This document shows positions 24,036 through 32,965 of a stretch of DNA of 59,853 nt, piece after piece. A program made the position numbers and the translations under genes. Source of the stretch: Pseudomonas palmensis (GTDB lineage Bacteria; Pseudomonadota; Gammaproteobacteria; Pseudomonadales; Pseudomonadaceae); contig NZ_JAFKEC010000030.1 of NCBI RefSeq assembly GCF_017848315.1, forward strand, positions 1 to 59,853. The letters are read 5' to 3'. The stretch's first letter is position 1; the number at the start of each line of letters is the position of its first letter. The notes below the pieces were generated by a model. It searched no databases, was not told the DNA's origin, and saw only the letters and a program-made list of their open reading frames with translations.

Positions 24036-25493
24036 ATGCCAGTCGCGCAGACCCCGTTGTCCACCGCACTCCTGATCGATGGCGAACTAGTCGCAGGCGA
24101 GGGCGTCGTCGAGCCGATCCTCAACCCGGCCACCGGCCAGGTGCTGACCCCTATCGCCGAAGCCAGCGCCGAGCAGACCGAGGCCGCGATCCTGGCCGCC
24201 CACCGCGCGTTCGCCGGCTGGGCCCGCACCACGCCGCAGCAGCGCTCCAACCTGCTGCTGGAGATCGCCAGTACCATCGAGCAGCACGCCGACGCCTTCG
24301 CCCGGCTCGAAGCGCTGAACTGCGGCAAGCCGCTGCACCTGGCGCGCAAGGACGACCTGAGCGCCACCGTCGATGTGTTCCGCTTCTTCGCCGGCGCGGT
24401 GCGCTGCCAGACCGGTCAGCTCAGCGGCGAATACGTACCCGGCTACACCAGCATGGTGCGCCGCGACCCGATCGGGGTGGTGGCATCGATCGCGCCGTGG
24501 AACTACCCGATCATGATGGCCGCCTGGAAGATCGCGCCGGCCCTGGCCGCAGGCAACACCCTGGTGTTCAAGCCGTCCGAACACACCCCGCTGTCGATCC
24601 TGGCCCTGGCGCCGGCGCTGGCGCGGATCCTGCCGCGCGGGGTGATCAACATCATCTGCGGCGGTGGCGAGAACGTCGGCGCTCACCTGGTCGGCCACCC
24701 CAAGGTCCGCATGGTCTCGCTGACCGGCGATATCGTCACCGGGCAGAAGATCCTCTCCACAGCGGCCAAAACCCTCAAGCGCACCCACCTGGAACTGGGC
24801 GGCAAGGCCCCGGTGATCGTCTGCGACGATGCCGACCTGCAGGCGGTGGTCGAGGGCGTGCGTGCCTATGGCTACTACAACGCCGGGCAGGACTGTACCT
24901 CGGCGTGCCGGGTCTACGCCCAGGCCGGCATCCACGACCGGCTGGTGGCCGAACTCGGGGCTGCGGTCAGCAGCATTCGCTATGCCGGCGCGCACGATGC
25001 CGACAACGAGATCGGCCCGCTGATCAGCACGCGCCAGCGCGACCGGGTGTCCAGCTTCGTCGAGCGCGCCCTCAGCCAGCCGCACGTGGAGTGCGTCACC
25101 GGTGCGGCGATGCATGCCGGGCCCGGGTTCTACTACCAGCCGACGCTGCTGGCAGGCTGCCGGCAAACCGACGAGATCGTCCAGCGCGAGGTGTTCGGCC
25201 CGGTGGTCACCGTGACCCGTTTCGACGAGCTGGCCCAGGCCGTGGACTGGGCCAACGACTCCGAATACGGCCTGGCCTCGTCGGTGTGGACCCAGAACCT
25301 GGACAAGGCCATGCAGGTGGCGGCGCGCCTGCAGTACGGCTGCACCTGGATCAACAGCCATTTCATGCTGGTCAGCGAAATGCCCCACGGCGGGCTCAAG
25401 CGCTCGGGCTACGGCAAGGACCTGTCCAGCGACTCGCTGCAGGACTACAGCGTGGTGCGGCACATCATGGCGCGCCACGGGCAGCACCTGTAG
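24036..25493 (+). CDS. Aminoaldehyde (gamma-aminobutyraldehyde-like) dehydrogenase, copy 1
   Basis: 485 aa NAD-dependent ALDH superfamily enzyme, closest in visible motifs to PatD/YdcW-type gamma-aminobutyraldehyde dehydrogenases. Features: APWNYPIMM, LTGDIVTG (Rossmann region), the general base Glu in LELGGKAP and the nucleophile Cys in AGQDCTSACR. Oxidises an aminoaldehyde to the amino acid. AAGGAA upstream supports ATG 24036; a longer frame reaches 24006. Followed by a strong terminator. A clear paralogue lies at 28384-29808 on the other side of the dehydrogenase/permease pair. Confidence 0.88.
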   Translation: MPVAQTPLSTALLIDGELVAGEGVVEPILNPATGQVLTPIAEASAEQTEAAILAAHRAFAGWARTTPQQRSNLLLEIASTIEQHADAFARLEALNCGKPLHLARKDDLSATVDVFRFFAGAVRCQTGQLSGEYVPGYTSMVRRDPIGVVASIAPWNYPIMMAAWKIAPALAAGNTLVFKPSEHTPLSILALAPALARILPRGVINIICGGGENVGAHLVGHPKVRMVSLTGDIVTGQKILSTAAKTLKRTHLELGGKAPVIVCDDADLQAVVEGVRAYGYYNAGQDCTSACRVYAQAGIHDRLVAELGAAVSSIRYAGAHDADNEIGPLISTRQRDRVSSFVERALSQPHVECVTGAAMHAGPGFYYQPTLLAGCRQTDEIVQREVFGPVVTVTRFDELAQAVDWANDSEYGLASSVWTQNLDKAMQVAARLQYGCTWINSHFMLVSEMPHGGLKRSGYGKDLSSDSLQDYSVVRHIMARHGQHL

Positions 25494-25509
25494 GCCGCTA
25501 CCCCCGGTG

Positions 25510-25551
25510 CAAGGGAGCATTCGATTTAATCGAATGCTCCCTTGAGTTTTT
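25510..25551 (+). terminator. Terminator after aldehyde dehydrogenase copy 1
   Basis: CAAGGGAGCATTCGAT (25510-25525), loop TTA, ATCGAATGCTCCCTTG (25529-25544), then AGTTTTT: a perfect 16-bp stem. The remaining 210 bases up to the alcohol dehydrogenase contain no gene and presumably its promoter; no consensus sigma-70 or sigma-54 site stands out. Confidence 0.85.
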
Positions 25552-25761
25552 AGTAATTGTCGATCCGCTACCCGTGTCTTAGTGTCTGGCCCCATACCGG
25601 CCTGTGCCCACCGTGCAGCGCCTGGACAAGCGGTCCATCGGCTTCGGCGATCGGCAACCGCCACAACAATAACCAGACACCCACCGCCCAGGCGGCCCCT
25701 CTGACTCGTCTGCCATAACTACAACATTGCAAGTGCGCCCCAGTGCGAGAGGAACCTACCG

Positions 25762-26919
25762 ATGCAATTCCAGTTTCTGTTACCCACCAAGATCGTCATG
25801 GAACCTGGCCTGCGCCAGCGTACCGGCGAGCACCTGACCGACCTGGGCCTGCGCCACGTGCTGCTGGTCACCGACCCGGGCGTGAAGAACGCCGGCCTGC
25901 TCGACAGCATCTATACCAGCCTGGACAAGGCCGGCGTGCGTTATGAAGAGATCGTCGACGTCAAGCCCAACCCGCGCAGCGAAGACGTCAACCGCGCCGC
26001 CGAGCTGTATCGCGGCAAGGGCATCGACGGCGTGCTGGCAGTGGGTGGCGGCAGTGCGATGGACGCGGCCAAGGCGATCAGCGTACTGCTGACCCACGAC
26101 GGCAAGGTCGAGGACTACGAAGGTGCCTTCACCCTCAAGGGCCCGGTGCTGCCAATCGTGGCGATCCCGACCACCGCAGGCACCGGCAGCGAGGTCACGT
26201 TCTTCTCGGTGATCACCGACACCCGCCGCCAGTTCAAGATGAGCATCCTGGACTACCGCATCGGCCCGGTTCTGGCGCTGCTCGACTCGGACATCACCGC
26301 CACGCTGCCGCCGCACATCGCCGCCGCCACCGGCATGGACGCGCTGACCCACGCTATCGAGGCCTACACCGGCAAGCCGGCCAACCCGATCAGCGACGGC
26401 CTGGCCCTGCATGCCATTCGCCTGATCGCGCAGTACCTCAAGCCCGCCGTGCAGGAGCCGAACAACCGCGAGGCCCGCGAACAGATGCTGATCGCCAGCC
26501 TGATTGCCGGCATGGCCTTCGGCAATGCCGACATCGCCAGCGTGCACTGCATCTCCGAAGCCATCGGCGGCATGTACGACACCCCGCACGGGGTGGGCAA
26601 CGCGATCTTCCTGCCGTTCGTGTTCAGCCATAACCGCGACGCCGACCTGCGCCGCCATGCCGATGTCGCCTATGCCCTGGGCATCGACCCCAATCTTGGC
26701 GCCAGCGCTGCCGCCGAAGCGGGCGTGGAGCAGTTGTTCCGCATGAACCGCGAGCTGGGTATTCCGCGTTTCGCCGATGTGGCCGGGGTGCGCGAGGAGG
26801 ACTTCCTGGCCATCGCAGAGAAGTCCAAGAGCAACATTTCCGATGCGAGCAACGCCAAGGAGATGTCAGTCGAGAGCTACCTCGACGTGATCCGCGCCGC
26901 CTACACCTACGCAGCCTGA
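25762..26919 (+). CDS. Iron-containing (group III) alcohol dehydrogenase
   Basis: 385 aa. NAD-binding GVLAVGGGSAMDAAKA, IPTTAGTGSEVT, and metal ligands in the pattern D (LLDSDI region), H in AATGMDALTHAIEAY, H in IASVHCISEAIGG and H in DTPHGVGNA are all present. Oxidises a primary alcohol to an aldehyde; between two aminoaldehyde dehydrogenases the natural substrate is probably an amino alcohol. GAGGAA precedes the ATG. The permease begins ten bases after its stop. Confidence 0.9.
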   Translation: MQFQFLLPTKIVMEPGLRQRTGEHLTDLGLRHVLLVTDPGVKNAGLLDSIYTSLDKAGVRYEEIVDVKPNPRSEDVNRAAELYRGKGIDGVLAVGGGSAMDAAKAISVLLTHDGKVEDYEGAFTLKGPVLPIVAIPTTAGTGSEVTFFSVITDTRRQFKMSILDYRIGPVLALLDSDITATLPPHIAAATGMDALTHAIEAYTGKPANPISDGLALHAIRLIAQYLKPAVQEPNNREAREQMLIASLIAGMAFGNADIASVHCISEAIGGMYDTPHGVGNAIFLPFVFSHNRDADLRRHADVAYALGIDPNLGASAAAEAGVEQLFRMNRELGIPRFADVAGVREEDFLAIAEKSKSNISDASNAKEMSVESYLDVIRAAYTYAA

Positions 26920-26929
26920 GGCCCTAACC

Positions 26930-28261
26930 ATGAGCGCATCGACTTCCTCCGCGCACCTGCGCCGGACCCTCGGGCCGGTGTCCGTGCTGTTGTTCGGCCT
27001 GGCCTTCATCGCCCCGCTGATCGTGTTCGGCACCTATGGCGTGATCGCCCAGGCCAGCCAGAACACCGTGGCGCTGTCCTATGTGGTGGCCTCCATCGGC
27101 GTGATCTTCACCGCCCTGAGCTACGGGCGCCTGGTGCGGATCTTCCCGGCGGCCGGTTCCGCCTACACCTACACCCGCAAGGTGTTCAACCCTGGCATCG
27201 GCTTCATGGTCGGCTGGGCCGCGCTGCTGGACTACTTCTTCATCCCGATGCTGATCTGGCTGCTGGGGGCCAGCTACCTGAGCCTGGCGTTCCCGGATGT
27301 ACCGCAGTGGTGCTGGATCACCGGCTTCATCGTTTCCACCACCTTGCTCAACATCCTGGGCATCCAGGTCGCCAACCGCTTCAACATCATCCTGATGCTG
27401 ATCCAGCTGACCATCATCGCGGTGTTCATCGCGCTGTGCTGGCACTACGTGTCGGCCATCAACGGCCCGGGCGGTCTGCTCTCGGTCAAGCCGTTCTTCA
27501 ATGCCGACGTGCCGTTCTCGGCCACCATGGCCGGGGCCGCGATCGCCGCCTATTCGTTCCTGGGCTTCGACGCGCTGTCGACCCTGAGCGAAGAAACCGT
27601 CGAGCCCGAGCGCACCATCCCGCGTGCCATCCTGCTGGTGGCCCTGATCGGCGGCAGCCTGTACGTGGGCTCTTCGTACTTCATGTACCTGGCGCACCCG
27701 GCGGGCCTGTTCGAGAACATCGACGGCGCGGCCTTCGAAATCGCCAAGACCATCGGTGGCGACCTGTTCTTCGGCGTGGTACTCACCGGCATCATCATTG
27801 CCCACTTCGCCGCCGGCCTGTCGTTCCAGGCCAGCGTGGGGCGTCTGCTGTATGCCCTGGGCCGCGACAACCAGCTGCCGCAGAAGCTGTTCGGCGTGCT
27901 GCACCCGCGCTACAGGACCCCGGTATTCAACATCGCCCTGTGCGGGGCCTTCGGTTTCGTCGGGTTCGGCCTGACCATCGCCACGGCTACTTCGCTGGTC
28001 AACTTCGGCGCCTTCCTGGCCTTCACCTCGGTCAACCTGTGCGCACTGAAACTGACCTTCGACCGCAGCATCGGCGACAAGGCCGGCGTGGTCCGCGGGG
28101 TGATCTTCCCCCTGGCCGGCGCCTTCACCTCGGGCTGGATGCTGATCAGCCTGGATGCCGACGCGCTGATTCTCGGCTGTTGCTGGGTGCTGCTGGGGCT
28201 GGTGTACCTGGCCTGGCGCACCCGGCTGTTCAGCACGGCAGTGCCTGAAGCCGCACTCTGA
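26930..28261 (+). CDS. APC-family amine/amino acid permease
   Basis: 443 aa with about 12 membrane segments. The N terminus (LRRTLGPVSVLLFGLAFIAP) and AAYSFLGFDALSTLSEETVE are characteristic of the amino acid-polyamine-organocation family, similar to PuuP-type importers. Directly downstream of the alcohol dehydrogenase with a GAGG ribosome binding site, so the two form an operon. Likely imports the amine or amino alcohol oxidised by the neighbouring enzymes. Confidence 0.87.
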   Translation: MSASTSSAHLRRTLGPVSVLLFGLAFIAPLIVFGTYGVIAQASQNTVALSYVVASIGVIFTALSYGRLVRIFPAAGSAYTYTRKVFNPGIGFMVGWAALLDYFFIPMLIWLLGASYLSLAFPDVPQWCWITGFIVSTTLLNILGIQVANRFNIILMLIQLTIIAVFIALCWHYVSAINGPGGLLSVKPFFNADVPFSATMAGAAIAAYSFLGFDALSTLSEETVEPERTIPRAILLVALIGGSLYVGSSYFMYLAHPAGLFENIDGAAFEIAKTIGGDLFFGVVLTGIIIAHFAAGLSFQASVGRLLYALGRDNQLPQKLFGVLHPRYRTPVFNIALCGAFGFVGFGLTIATATSLVNFGAFLAFTSVNLCALKLTFDRSIGDKAGVVRGVIFPLAGAFTSGWMLISLDADALILGCCWVLLGLVYLAWRTRLFSTAVPEAAL

Positions 28262-28383
28262 ACCTGCGGGCGCCCGGCGCCTGCCCCCCCTGTAATGCTC
28301 CCCCTGTGCGCAGCCCGGCTGCGGGCACGGGGCGCTTGCGACTTTTTTATGGCGGCGGCCAACCTCGCCGCACAGGAGAACCC

Positions 28384-29808
28384 ATGCAAACCTGCCTGCT
28401 GATCAATGGACAACTCATCGCCGGTGAAGGCGAAACCCTGGCGGTGCTCAACCCGTCCCTGGGGGCCACTCTGGTGGAGATCCCCGAGGCCAGCCTGGCC
28501 CAGGTCGATGCCGCGGTGTGCGCTGCGGATGCGGCGTTCGACAGCTGGTCGCAGACCACCCCCAAGGACCGTTCGCTGCTGCTGCTCAAACTGGCCGATG
28601 CGATCGACGCCCACGCCCCGGAGCTGGCGCGCCTGGAAGCGGACAACTGCGGCAAGCCCTACGCGGCGGCGCTCAACGACGAGCTGCCGGGGGTGGCCGA
28701 CGTGTTCCGCTTCTTTGCCGGTGCCAGCCGCTGCCTGCAAGGCAGTGCCGCCGGCGAGTACCTGGAAGGGCACACCTCGATGATCCGTCGCGACCCGGTG
28801 GGCGTGGTGGCCTCCATCGCACCGTGGAACTACCCGCTGATGATGGCCGCCTGGAAGCTCGGGCCGGCCCTGGCCGCAGGCAATACCGTGGTGCTCAAGC
28901 CGTCCGAGCAGACGCCGCTGACCACCCTCAAGCTGGCGCAACTGATGGCGGAGATTTTCCCGGCAGGCGTGGTGAACGTGGTCTTCGGCCGCGGCCCGAG
29001 TGTCGGCAAGCCCCTGACCGGGCACCCCAAGGTGCGCATGGTGTCGTTGACCGGCTCGGTGGCCACGGGCAGCCGCATCATCGCCGGCACCGCCGACAGC
29101 GTGAAACGCATGCACATGGAGCTGGGCGGCAAGGCCCCGGTGATCGTGTTCGATGATGCCGATATCGATGCGGTGGTCGAAGGCGTGCGCAGCTTCGGCT
29201 TCTACAATGCCGGCCAGGACTGCACCGCCGCCTGCCGCCTGTATGTGCAGAAGGGCGTGTACGCGGCGTTCGTGAAGAAGCTCGGCGAGGCGGTGGCCAG
29301 CATCCGCTACGGCCTGCAGGACGACCCTGACACCGAGCTCGGGCCGCTGATCACCCAGCAGCATCTGGAGCGCGTGGAAGGCTTTGTGCAGCGCGCCCGC
29401 GAGCAGTCGCACATCGAGGTGGTGACCGGTGGCCAGCGTGTCGCCGGGCCAGGGTTCTTCTTCGAGCCGACCGTACTTGCCGGCGCCCGGCAGGACGACG
29501 AGGTGGTGCGCCATGAGATCTTCGGCCCGGTAGTCACGGTCACCGCCTTCGACGACGAGGCCCAGGCCCTGGCGTGGGCCAACGATTCGGACTACGGCCT
29601 GGCCTCCTCGGTTTGGACCCGCGACGTGGGCCGCGCCCACCGTTTGGCCGCACGCCTGCAATACGGCTGCACCTGGGTCAACACGCACTTCATGCTGGTC
29701 AGCGAAATGCCCCACGGCGGCGCCAAGCTCTCCGGCTATGGCAAGGACATGTCGATGTATGGCCTGGAGGACTACACCACCGTGCGCCATGTGATGTTCA
29801 AGCACTAG
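28384..29808 (+). CDS. Aminoaldehyde (gamma-aminobutyraldehyde-like) dehydrogenase, copy 2
   Basis: 474 aa, paralogous to the enzyme at 24036-25493 over its whole length. APWNYPLMM, LTGSVATG, MELGGKAP (general base Glu) and AGQDCTAACR (nucleophile Cys) are present. CAGGAGAACCC before ATG 28384 is a strong ribosome binding site. 122 bases separate it from the permease, so it probably belongs to the same operon or has its own promoter. Both copies share the DVFRFFAGA and FMLVSEMPHGG segments, which mark this subfamily. Two enzymes may serve aldehydes of different chain length. Confidence 0.88.
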   Translation: MQTCLLINGQLIAGEGETLAVLNPSLGATLVEIPEASLAQVDAAVCAADAAFDSWSQTTPKDRSLLLLKLADAIDAHAPELARLEADNCGKPYAAALNDELPGVADVFRFFAGASRCLQGSAAGEYLEGHTSMIRRDPVGVVASIAPWNYPLMMAAWKLGPALAAGNTVVLKPSEQTPLTTLKLAQLMAEIFPAGVVNVVFGRGPSVGKPLTGHPKVRMVSLTGSVATGSRIIAGTADSVKRMHMELGGKAPVIVFDDADIDAVVEGVRSFGFYNAGQDCTAACRLYVQKGVYAAFVKKLGEAVASIRYGLQDDPDTELGPLITQQHLERVEGFVQRAREQSHIEVVTGGQRVAGPGFFFEPTVLAGARQDDEVVRHEIFGPVVTVTAFDDEAQALAWANDSDYGLASSVWTRDVGRAHRLAARLQYGCTWVNTHFMLVSEMPHGGAKLSGYGKDMSMYGLEDYTTVRHVMFKH

Positions 29809-29852
29809 TTGACGCACCAGGCCTAGCGGCCCGGTTGCCGCGAGGCGAAAGC

Positions 29853-29884
29853 AAGGGCAAGGCCAGGCGGCCTTGCCCTTTTTT
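29853..29884 (+). terminator. Terminator after aldehyde dehydrogenase copy 2
   Basis: AAGGGCAAGGCC (29853-29864), loop AGGC, GGCCTTGCCCTT (29869-29880) followed by T4: a perfect 12-bp stem between converging genes. It ends the catabolic operon before the toxin-like gene on the other strand. Confidence 0.88.
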
Positions 29885-29903
29885 CATCGCCGCCTGCCTG
29901 GCG

Positions 29904-32834
29904 TCACAGCGGCACGTACTTCAAGCCGTACCGGGACAGCTGGAAGGCCATTTCCGACAGGTCCGGCAGGCGTCGCTTGTCCAGCCATGGCCAGCTGGCG
30001 CGTTCGATATAGATGAACTCACCGTCCCTTGCGATGGGCGTGTAGTGCAGCGCCAGGTCCTTGCTGCGGTGTATCAGGGTCATCTTGCCGTCGATGTCCT
30101 TGAAGCCGAACGCCCCCGGTTTGGCCAGCCGGCTTTCCAGCGTGCCCGAGGCCGAGGGCGGCTGGGCAATCGGCACCTGCAGGCGCAGGTCGCCCTGCAC
30201 GCGGGTTTCGCGGATACCGTCGTCCACTGCGTAAAGCCCCGGGTCGCGGCCCACGCTTGCGCTGCTGCCGATTTCGATGTCCTCGACGCGCACACCGATC
30301 ACACCTTGCAGTTCGCTGACCCCGGGCACGCTCTCGAAGGTGTTGGCGTGGGTGTTGCCCATCAGTGCAACCCATTTGCCGGCGCCATGGGCAGCCTGGT
30401 CGGCAGCGATCACGCGGTGGGCGAAGAAGTTCATCATCTTCTGGCGAATCGCGGGTGGTCGGGGGCCCATCCATGCCTGGCGGTAACTGGCCATGCAATC
30501 GATGGCCTGTATCCGGATGCCCTGTTTCTGCGCGCTCCTGATCACCTGCATGAAGGTGTAGCGCTGGGCGGGGTCGGTGTGCCAGCCGCGGTCCAGATCG
30601 GTCACGTAGGTCTTGAGTGCCTGGGGCATCTGCCCGGTCTGGTTGAACAGGTCCAGGTCGGCCTGCTGGAAGTCGGTCATCAGGTGCTCCATGTACAGCA
30701 CCCGCACCTTCTGCTGCTTGAGCAGGGCCATGTTCTCGATCAGAAACTGCTTGCTGCCCAGTTGTGAATGGGCTTCGCCGACCACCAGGCCCTCGCTGTT
30801 TTCGTACACGCTGCGAATGATCTGCCTGGCACTGGCATCGGCAGCCAATGTTGGCAGCGGTGGCCGCTGCGGCAGGCTTGCGGTGCTGAAAAACGCTTCG
30901 GCGTCGTCGACCAGCAGGTCGCGCAAGGTGCGAAATTGCGCGTAGGCCTGTTCGCGGGCGGGGTTGTTGGGGGAGAACGTGCGCCCGCTCAGGTTCGACT
31001 CCTCGCCACCGTTGGAGGCCTTGAGCAATTCGGGCTGCAGCGCCTTGTCGACTTCATAGGGGGTGGGCACGCGTTCCGGGCCGGGCGCGGGTACCTGGGC
31101 CTGGCCCCAGAGCTTGAGGCGAAAGCGTGGCGCCCCGCCTTTCAGACCCTGCTCCAGCGGTTGCCATACGCCTTCGTCGTTCAGGCCAATGGGCACGTTG
31201 CGGTAGAACGAGTAGGGGTTTTGCGGGTCGACCACCGCCCATGAACGCAGCTCGCCGATGTAGCGCACGTGATAGGGGAACCCGTCTATCTGGGCATAGA
31301 AGCCATCGTCCAGGGTGTAGATACCCTGGAATTTGCCGCTGCCGGTGGCGTGCCCGTCCAGCAGCACGTTGGTTTCGAACGGGGCCAGCAGTTGCGAGCG
31401 CTCGGCCGGTATCAGCGGCGCAGGCGCCCACTCGGCGAGTTCCGCCGGGGTGGCCATTGGCGAGTGTTCGGGCTCGACGGGTGCAGTGTGCGTGCCCGCG
31501 TCCAGGCTGGGTTCGATCTCGGCGATTTCACCGGTGACGGCCGGGCCTGCGAGCAGGGTGGCATTGAACAGCGTGTTGATGGCCGCCAGCACGGCGCCGA
31601 TCACGCCGGCCTTGCGTTGGGCAGTGGTGTGCCCGTTGACCGCCTGATCGATGTTCAGGCCGGTTTCGGCCAGCCCGGCGCCCACGGCAGCCAGCGCTAC
31701 CGGCCAGTCGACCGCGGCCATGGCACTGGCGAACGTGCCGAAGGCCTTGAGGTAGCCGATCCACAGTTGCTTGCGCAGGTCGGCGTTGGAGCGCAGCGAG
31801 AAGTTCGCATCGTCGATCATGCGCTGACGCGCTGCATCGCGCAGGTGGGTGAACCCGTCGCCATGCACGGTCGTGTTCGACTGGTTGAGTGCGTCGTGAC
31901 CGTTGCCGCCCCAGTTGTTGAACAGCACGTCGATCAGGTGCTCGAGCCCCACCGCGCTGGCTTTTTCGCCGCGGTCCGCAAGGGCGAAGTGGGTCATGAA
32001 GCGTGCGCGGTTCTGCGCCGCATTGGTGTTGTGCAGCACCCACCAGTACAGCTCGCTGTGGTTGGCGAACAGGTGCAGGGCGTCGACCTCGCCCGGGATG
32101 TAGAGCAACTGGTAACCGTCGTCGAGTTCCACCCGCAGGATATCGGTGGCCACATGGCCGCCGATGTCGAAGGTGCACAGGCGCACCCCCGCCACCGGCC
32201 TGGCCTGTTGTTGCAACTGGCTCAGCGAGGGCGGCCAGCTGGCGTCACCGGCCAGGGCAGTGGCCACCCGCCGCAAGCGTGCCAGGCGGGCGGGGTCGGT
32301 CTGGTGCGCGCAGGTTTCGAGCACCTTGCTCAGGAAGTTGGCCTTGGCCAGGGTGCGGAAGTTGTCCGAATGACGGGCCCAGAAGCGGGTCAGGTCCTGG
32401 TGGAAGGCGCTGCAGAAGTCGACCTTCCACAGCTCGTCGAGTACCTCGCGCGGGGCCATCGGCACTTCATCGCGCTCATCGAACAGGCCTGTGCCCGGCC
32501 CGCGGCTGTAGAAGCCGGTGCGGTAGCCGAGCAGGTCGGCGTTGTCCTGGTCGTTGACATCGAAACGCTGCATCACCAGTTGCGGCAGTGTCAGCGATTC
32601 GCTGGGCGGGCCGAGGTGTTCCCAGCCGCTGAAGGTGCGCGGGCTGCTATGCGCGGTGTTGAACCGGTGCAGGTACACCGCGTCCGGGTCCAGCGTGCTG
32701 CGGGTGTGTTTCTTCAGGATATGGCTGGCGATTTCGCGGGCCATCTGGCGCATGTCGGGGCAATGCTTGACCAGTTGTCGGGCCAGGTTCTGCAGCTGTT
32801 CGTGGTCGTGGGTCTGTTGGGCGGTCAGGGGCAT
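29904..32834 (-). CDS. Large toxin-like protein with a C-terminal Tiki/ChaN-like domain
   Basis: 976 aa, no signal peptide. Residues 1-360 are a conserved N-terminal region (CPDMRQMAREIAS, LDPDAVYLHRF, DLLGYRTGFY), 370-435 hold two hydrophobic segments (WPVALAAVGAGLAETG, AGVIGAVLAAINTLFNATLL) that could insert in a membrane, and about 680-880 form a domain with GEAHSQLGSKQFLIEN, MEHLMTDFQQADLDLF and MGNTHANTF, histidine/glutamate motifs like those of the Tiki/ChaN/EreA superfamily also found in the C2 region of Pasteurella multocida toxin. I recall similar Pseudomonas proteins named membrane-targeted effector domain-containing toxins. No secretion gene, effector chaperone or immunity gene is adjacent. 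A tandem paralogue lies upstream. GGAAG precedes the ATG. Confidence 0.7.
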   Translation of the reverse strand: MPLTAQQTHDHEQLQNLARQLVKHCPDMRQMAREIASHILKKHTRSTLDPDAVYLHRFNTAHSSPRTFSGWEHLGPPSESLTLPQLVMQRFDVNDQDNADLLGYRTGFYSRGPGTGLFDERDEVPMAPREVLDELWKVDFCSAFHQDLTRFWARHSDNFRTLAKANFLSKVLETCAHQTDPARLARLRRVATALAGDASWPPSLSQLQQQARPVAGVRLCTFDIGGHVATDILRVELDDGYQLLYIPGEVDALHLFANHSELYWWVLHNTNAAQNRARFMTHFALADRGEKASAVGLEHLIDVLFNNWGGNGHDALNQSNTTVHGDGFTHLRDAARQRMIDDANFSLRSNADLRKQLWIGYLKAFGTFASAMAAVDWPVALAAVGAGLAETGLNIDQAVNGHTTAQRKAGVIGAVLAAINTLFNATLLAGPAVTGEIAEIEPSLDAGTHTAPVEPEHSPMATPAELAEWAPAPLIPAERSQLLAPFETNVLLDGHATGSGKFQGIYTLDDGFYAQIDGFPYHVRYIGELRSWAVVDPQNPYSFYRNVPIGLNDEGVWQPLEQGLKGGAPRFRLKLWGQAQVPAPGPERVPTPYEVDKALQPELLKASNGGEESNLSGRTFSPNNPAREQAYAQFRTLRDLLVDDAEAFFSTASLPQRPPLPTLAADASARQIIRSVYENSEGLVVGEAHSQLGSKQFLIENMALLKQQKVRVLYMEHLMTDFQQADLDLFNQTGQMPQALKTYVTDLDRGWHTDPAQRYTFMQVIRSAQKQGIRIQAIDCMASYRQAWMGPRPPAIRQKMMNFFAHRVIAADQAAHGAGKWVALMGNTHANTFESVPGVSELQGVIGVRVEDIEIGSSASVGRDPGLYAVDDGIRETRVQGDLRLQVPIAQPPSASGTLESRLAKPGAFGFKDIDGKMTLIHRSKDLALHYTPIARDGEFIYIERASWPWLDKRRLPDLSEMAFQLSRYGLKYVPL

Positions 32835-32965
32835 GGCGATACTTCCGTGTCAGGGGCGAGGGGCCAGCTTGGCCGGGGGCGGCGAGCAGCGTGCGGTAAG
32901 TAAGTAGTGCGGGCCGCCCAGCCAGCCCGGGCCGTCCAGGCAGCAAGCAAAGCTGGGCGGCGCCG

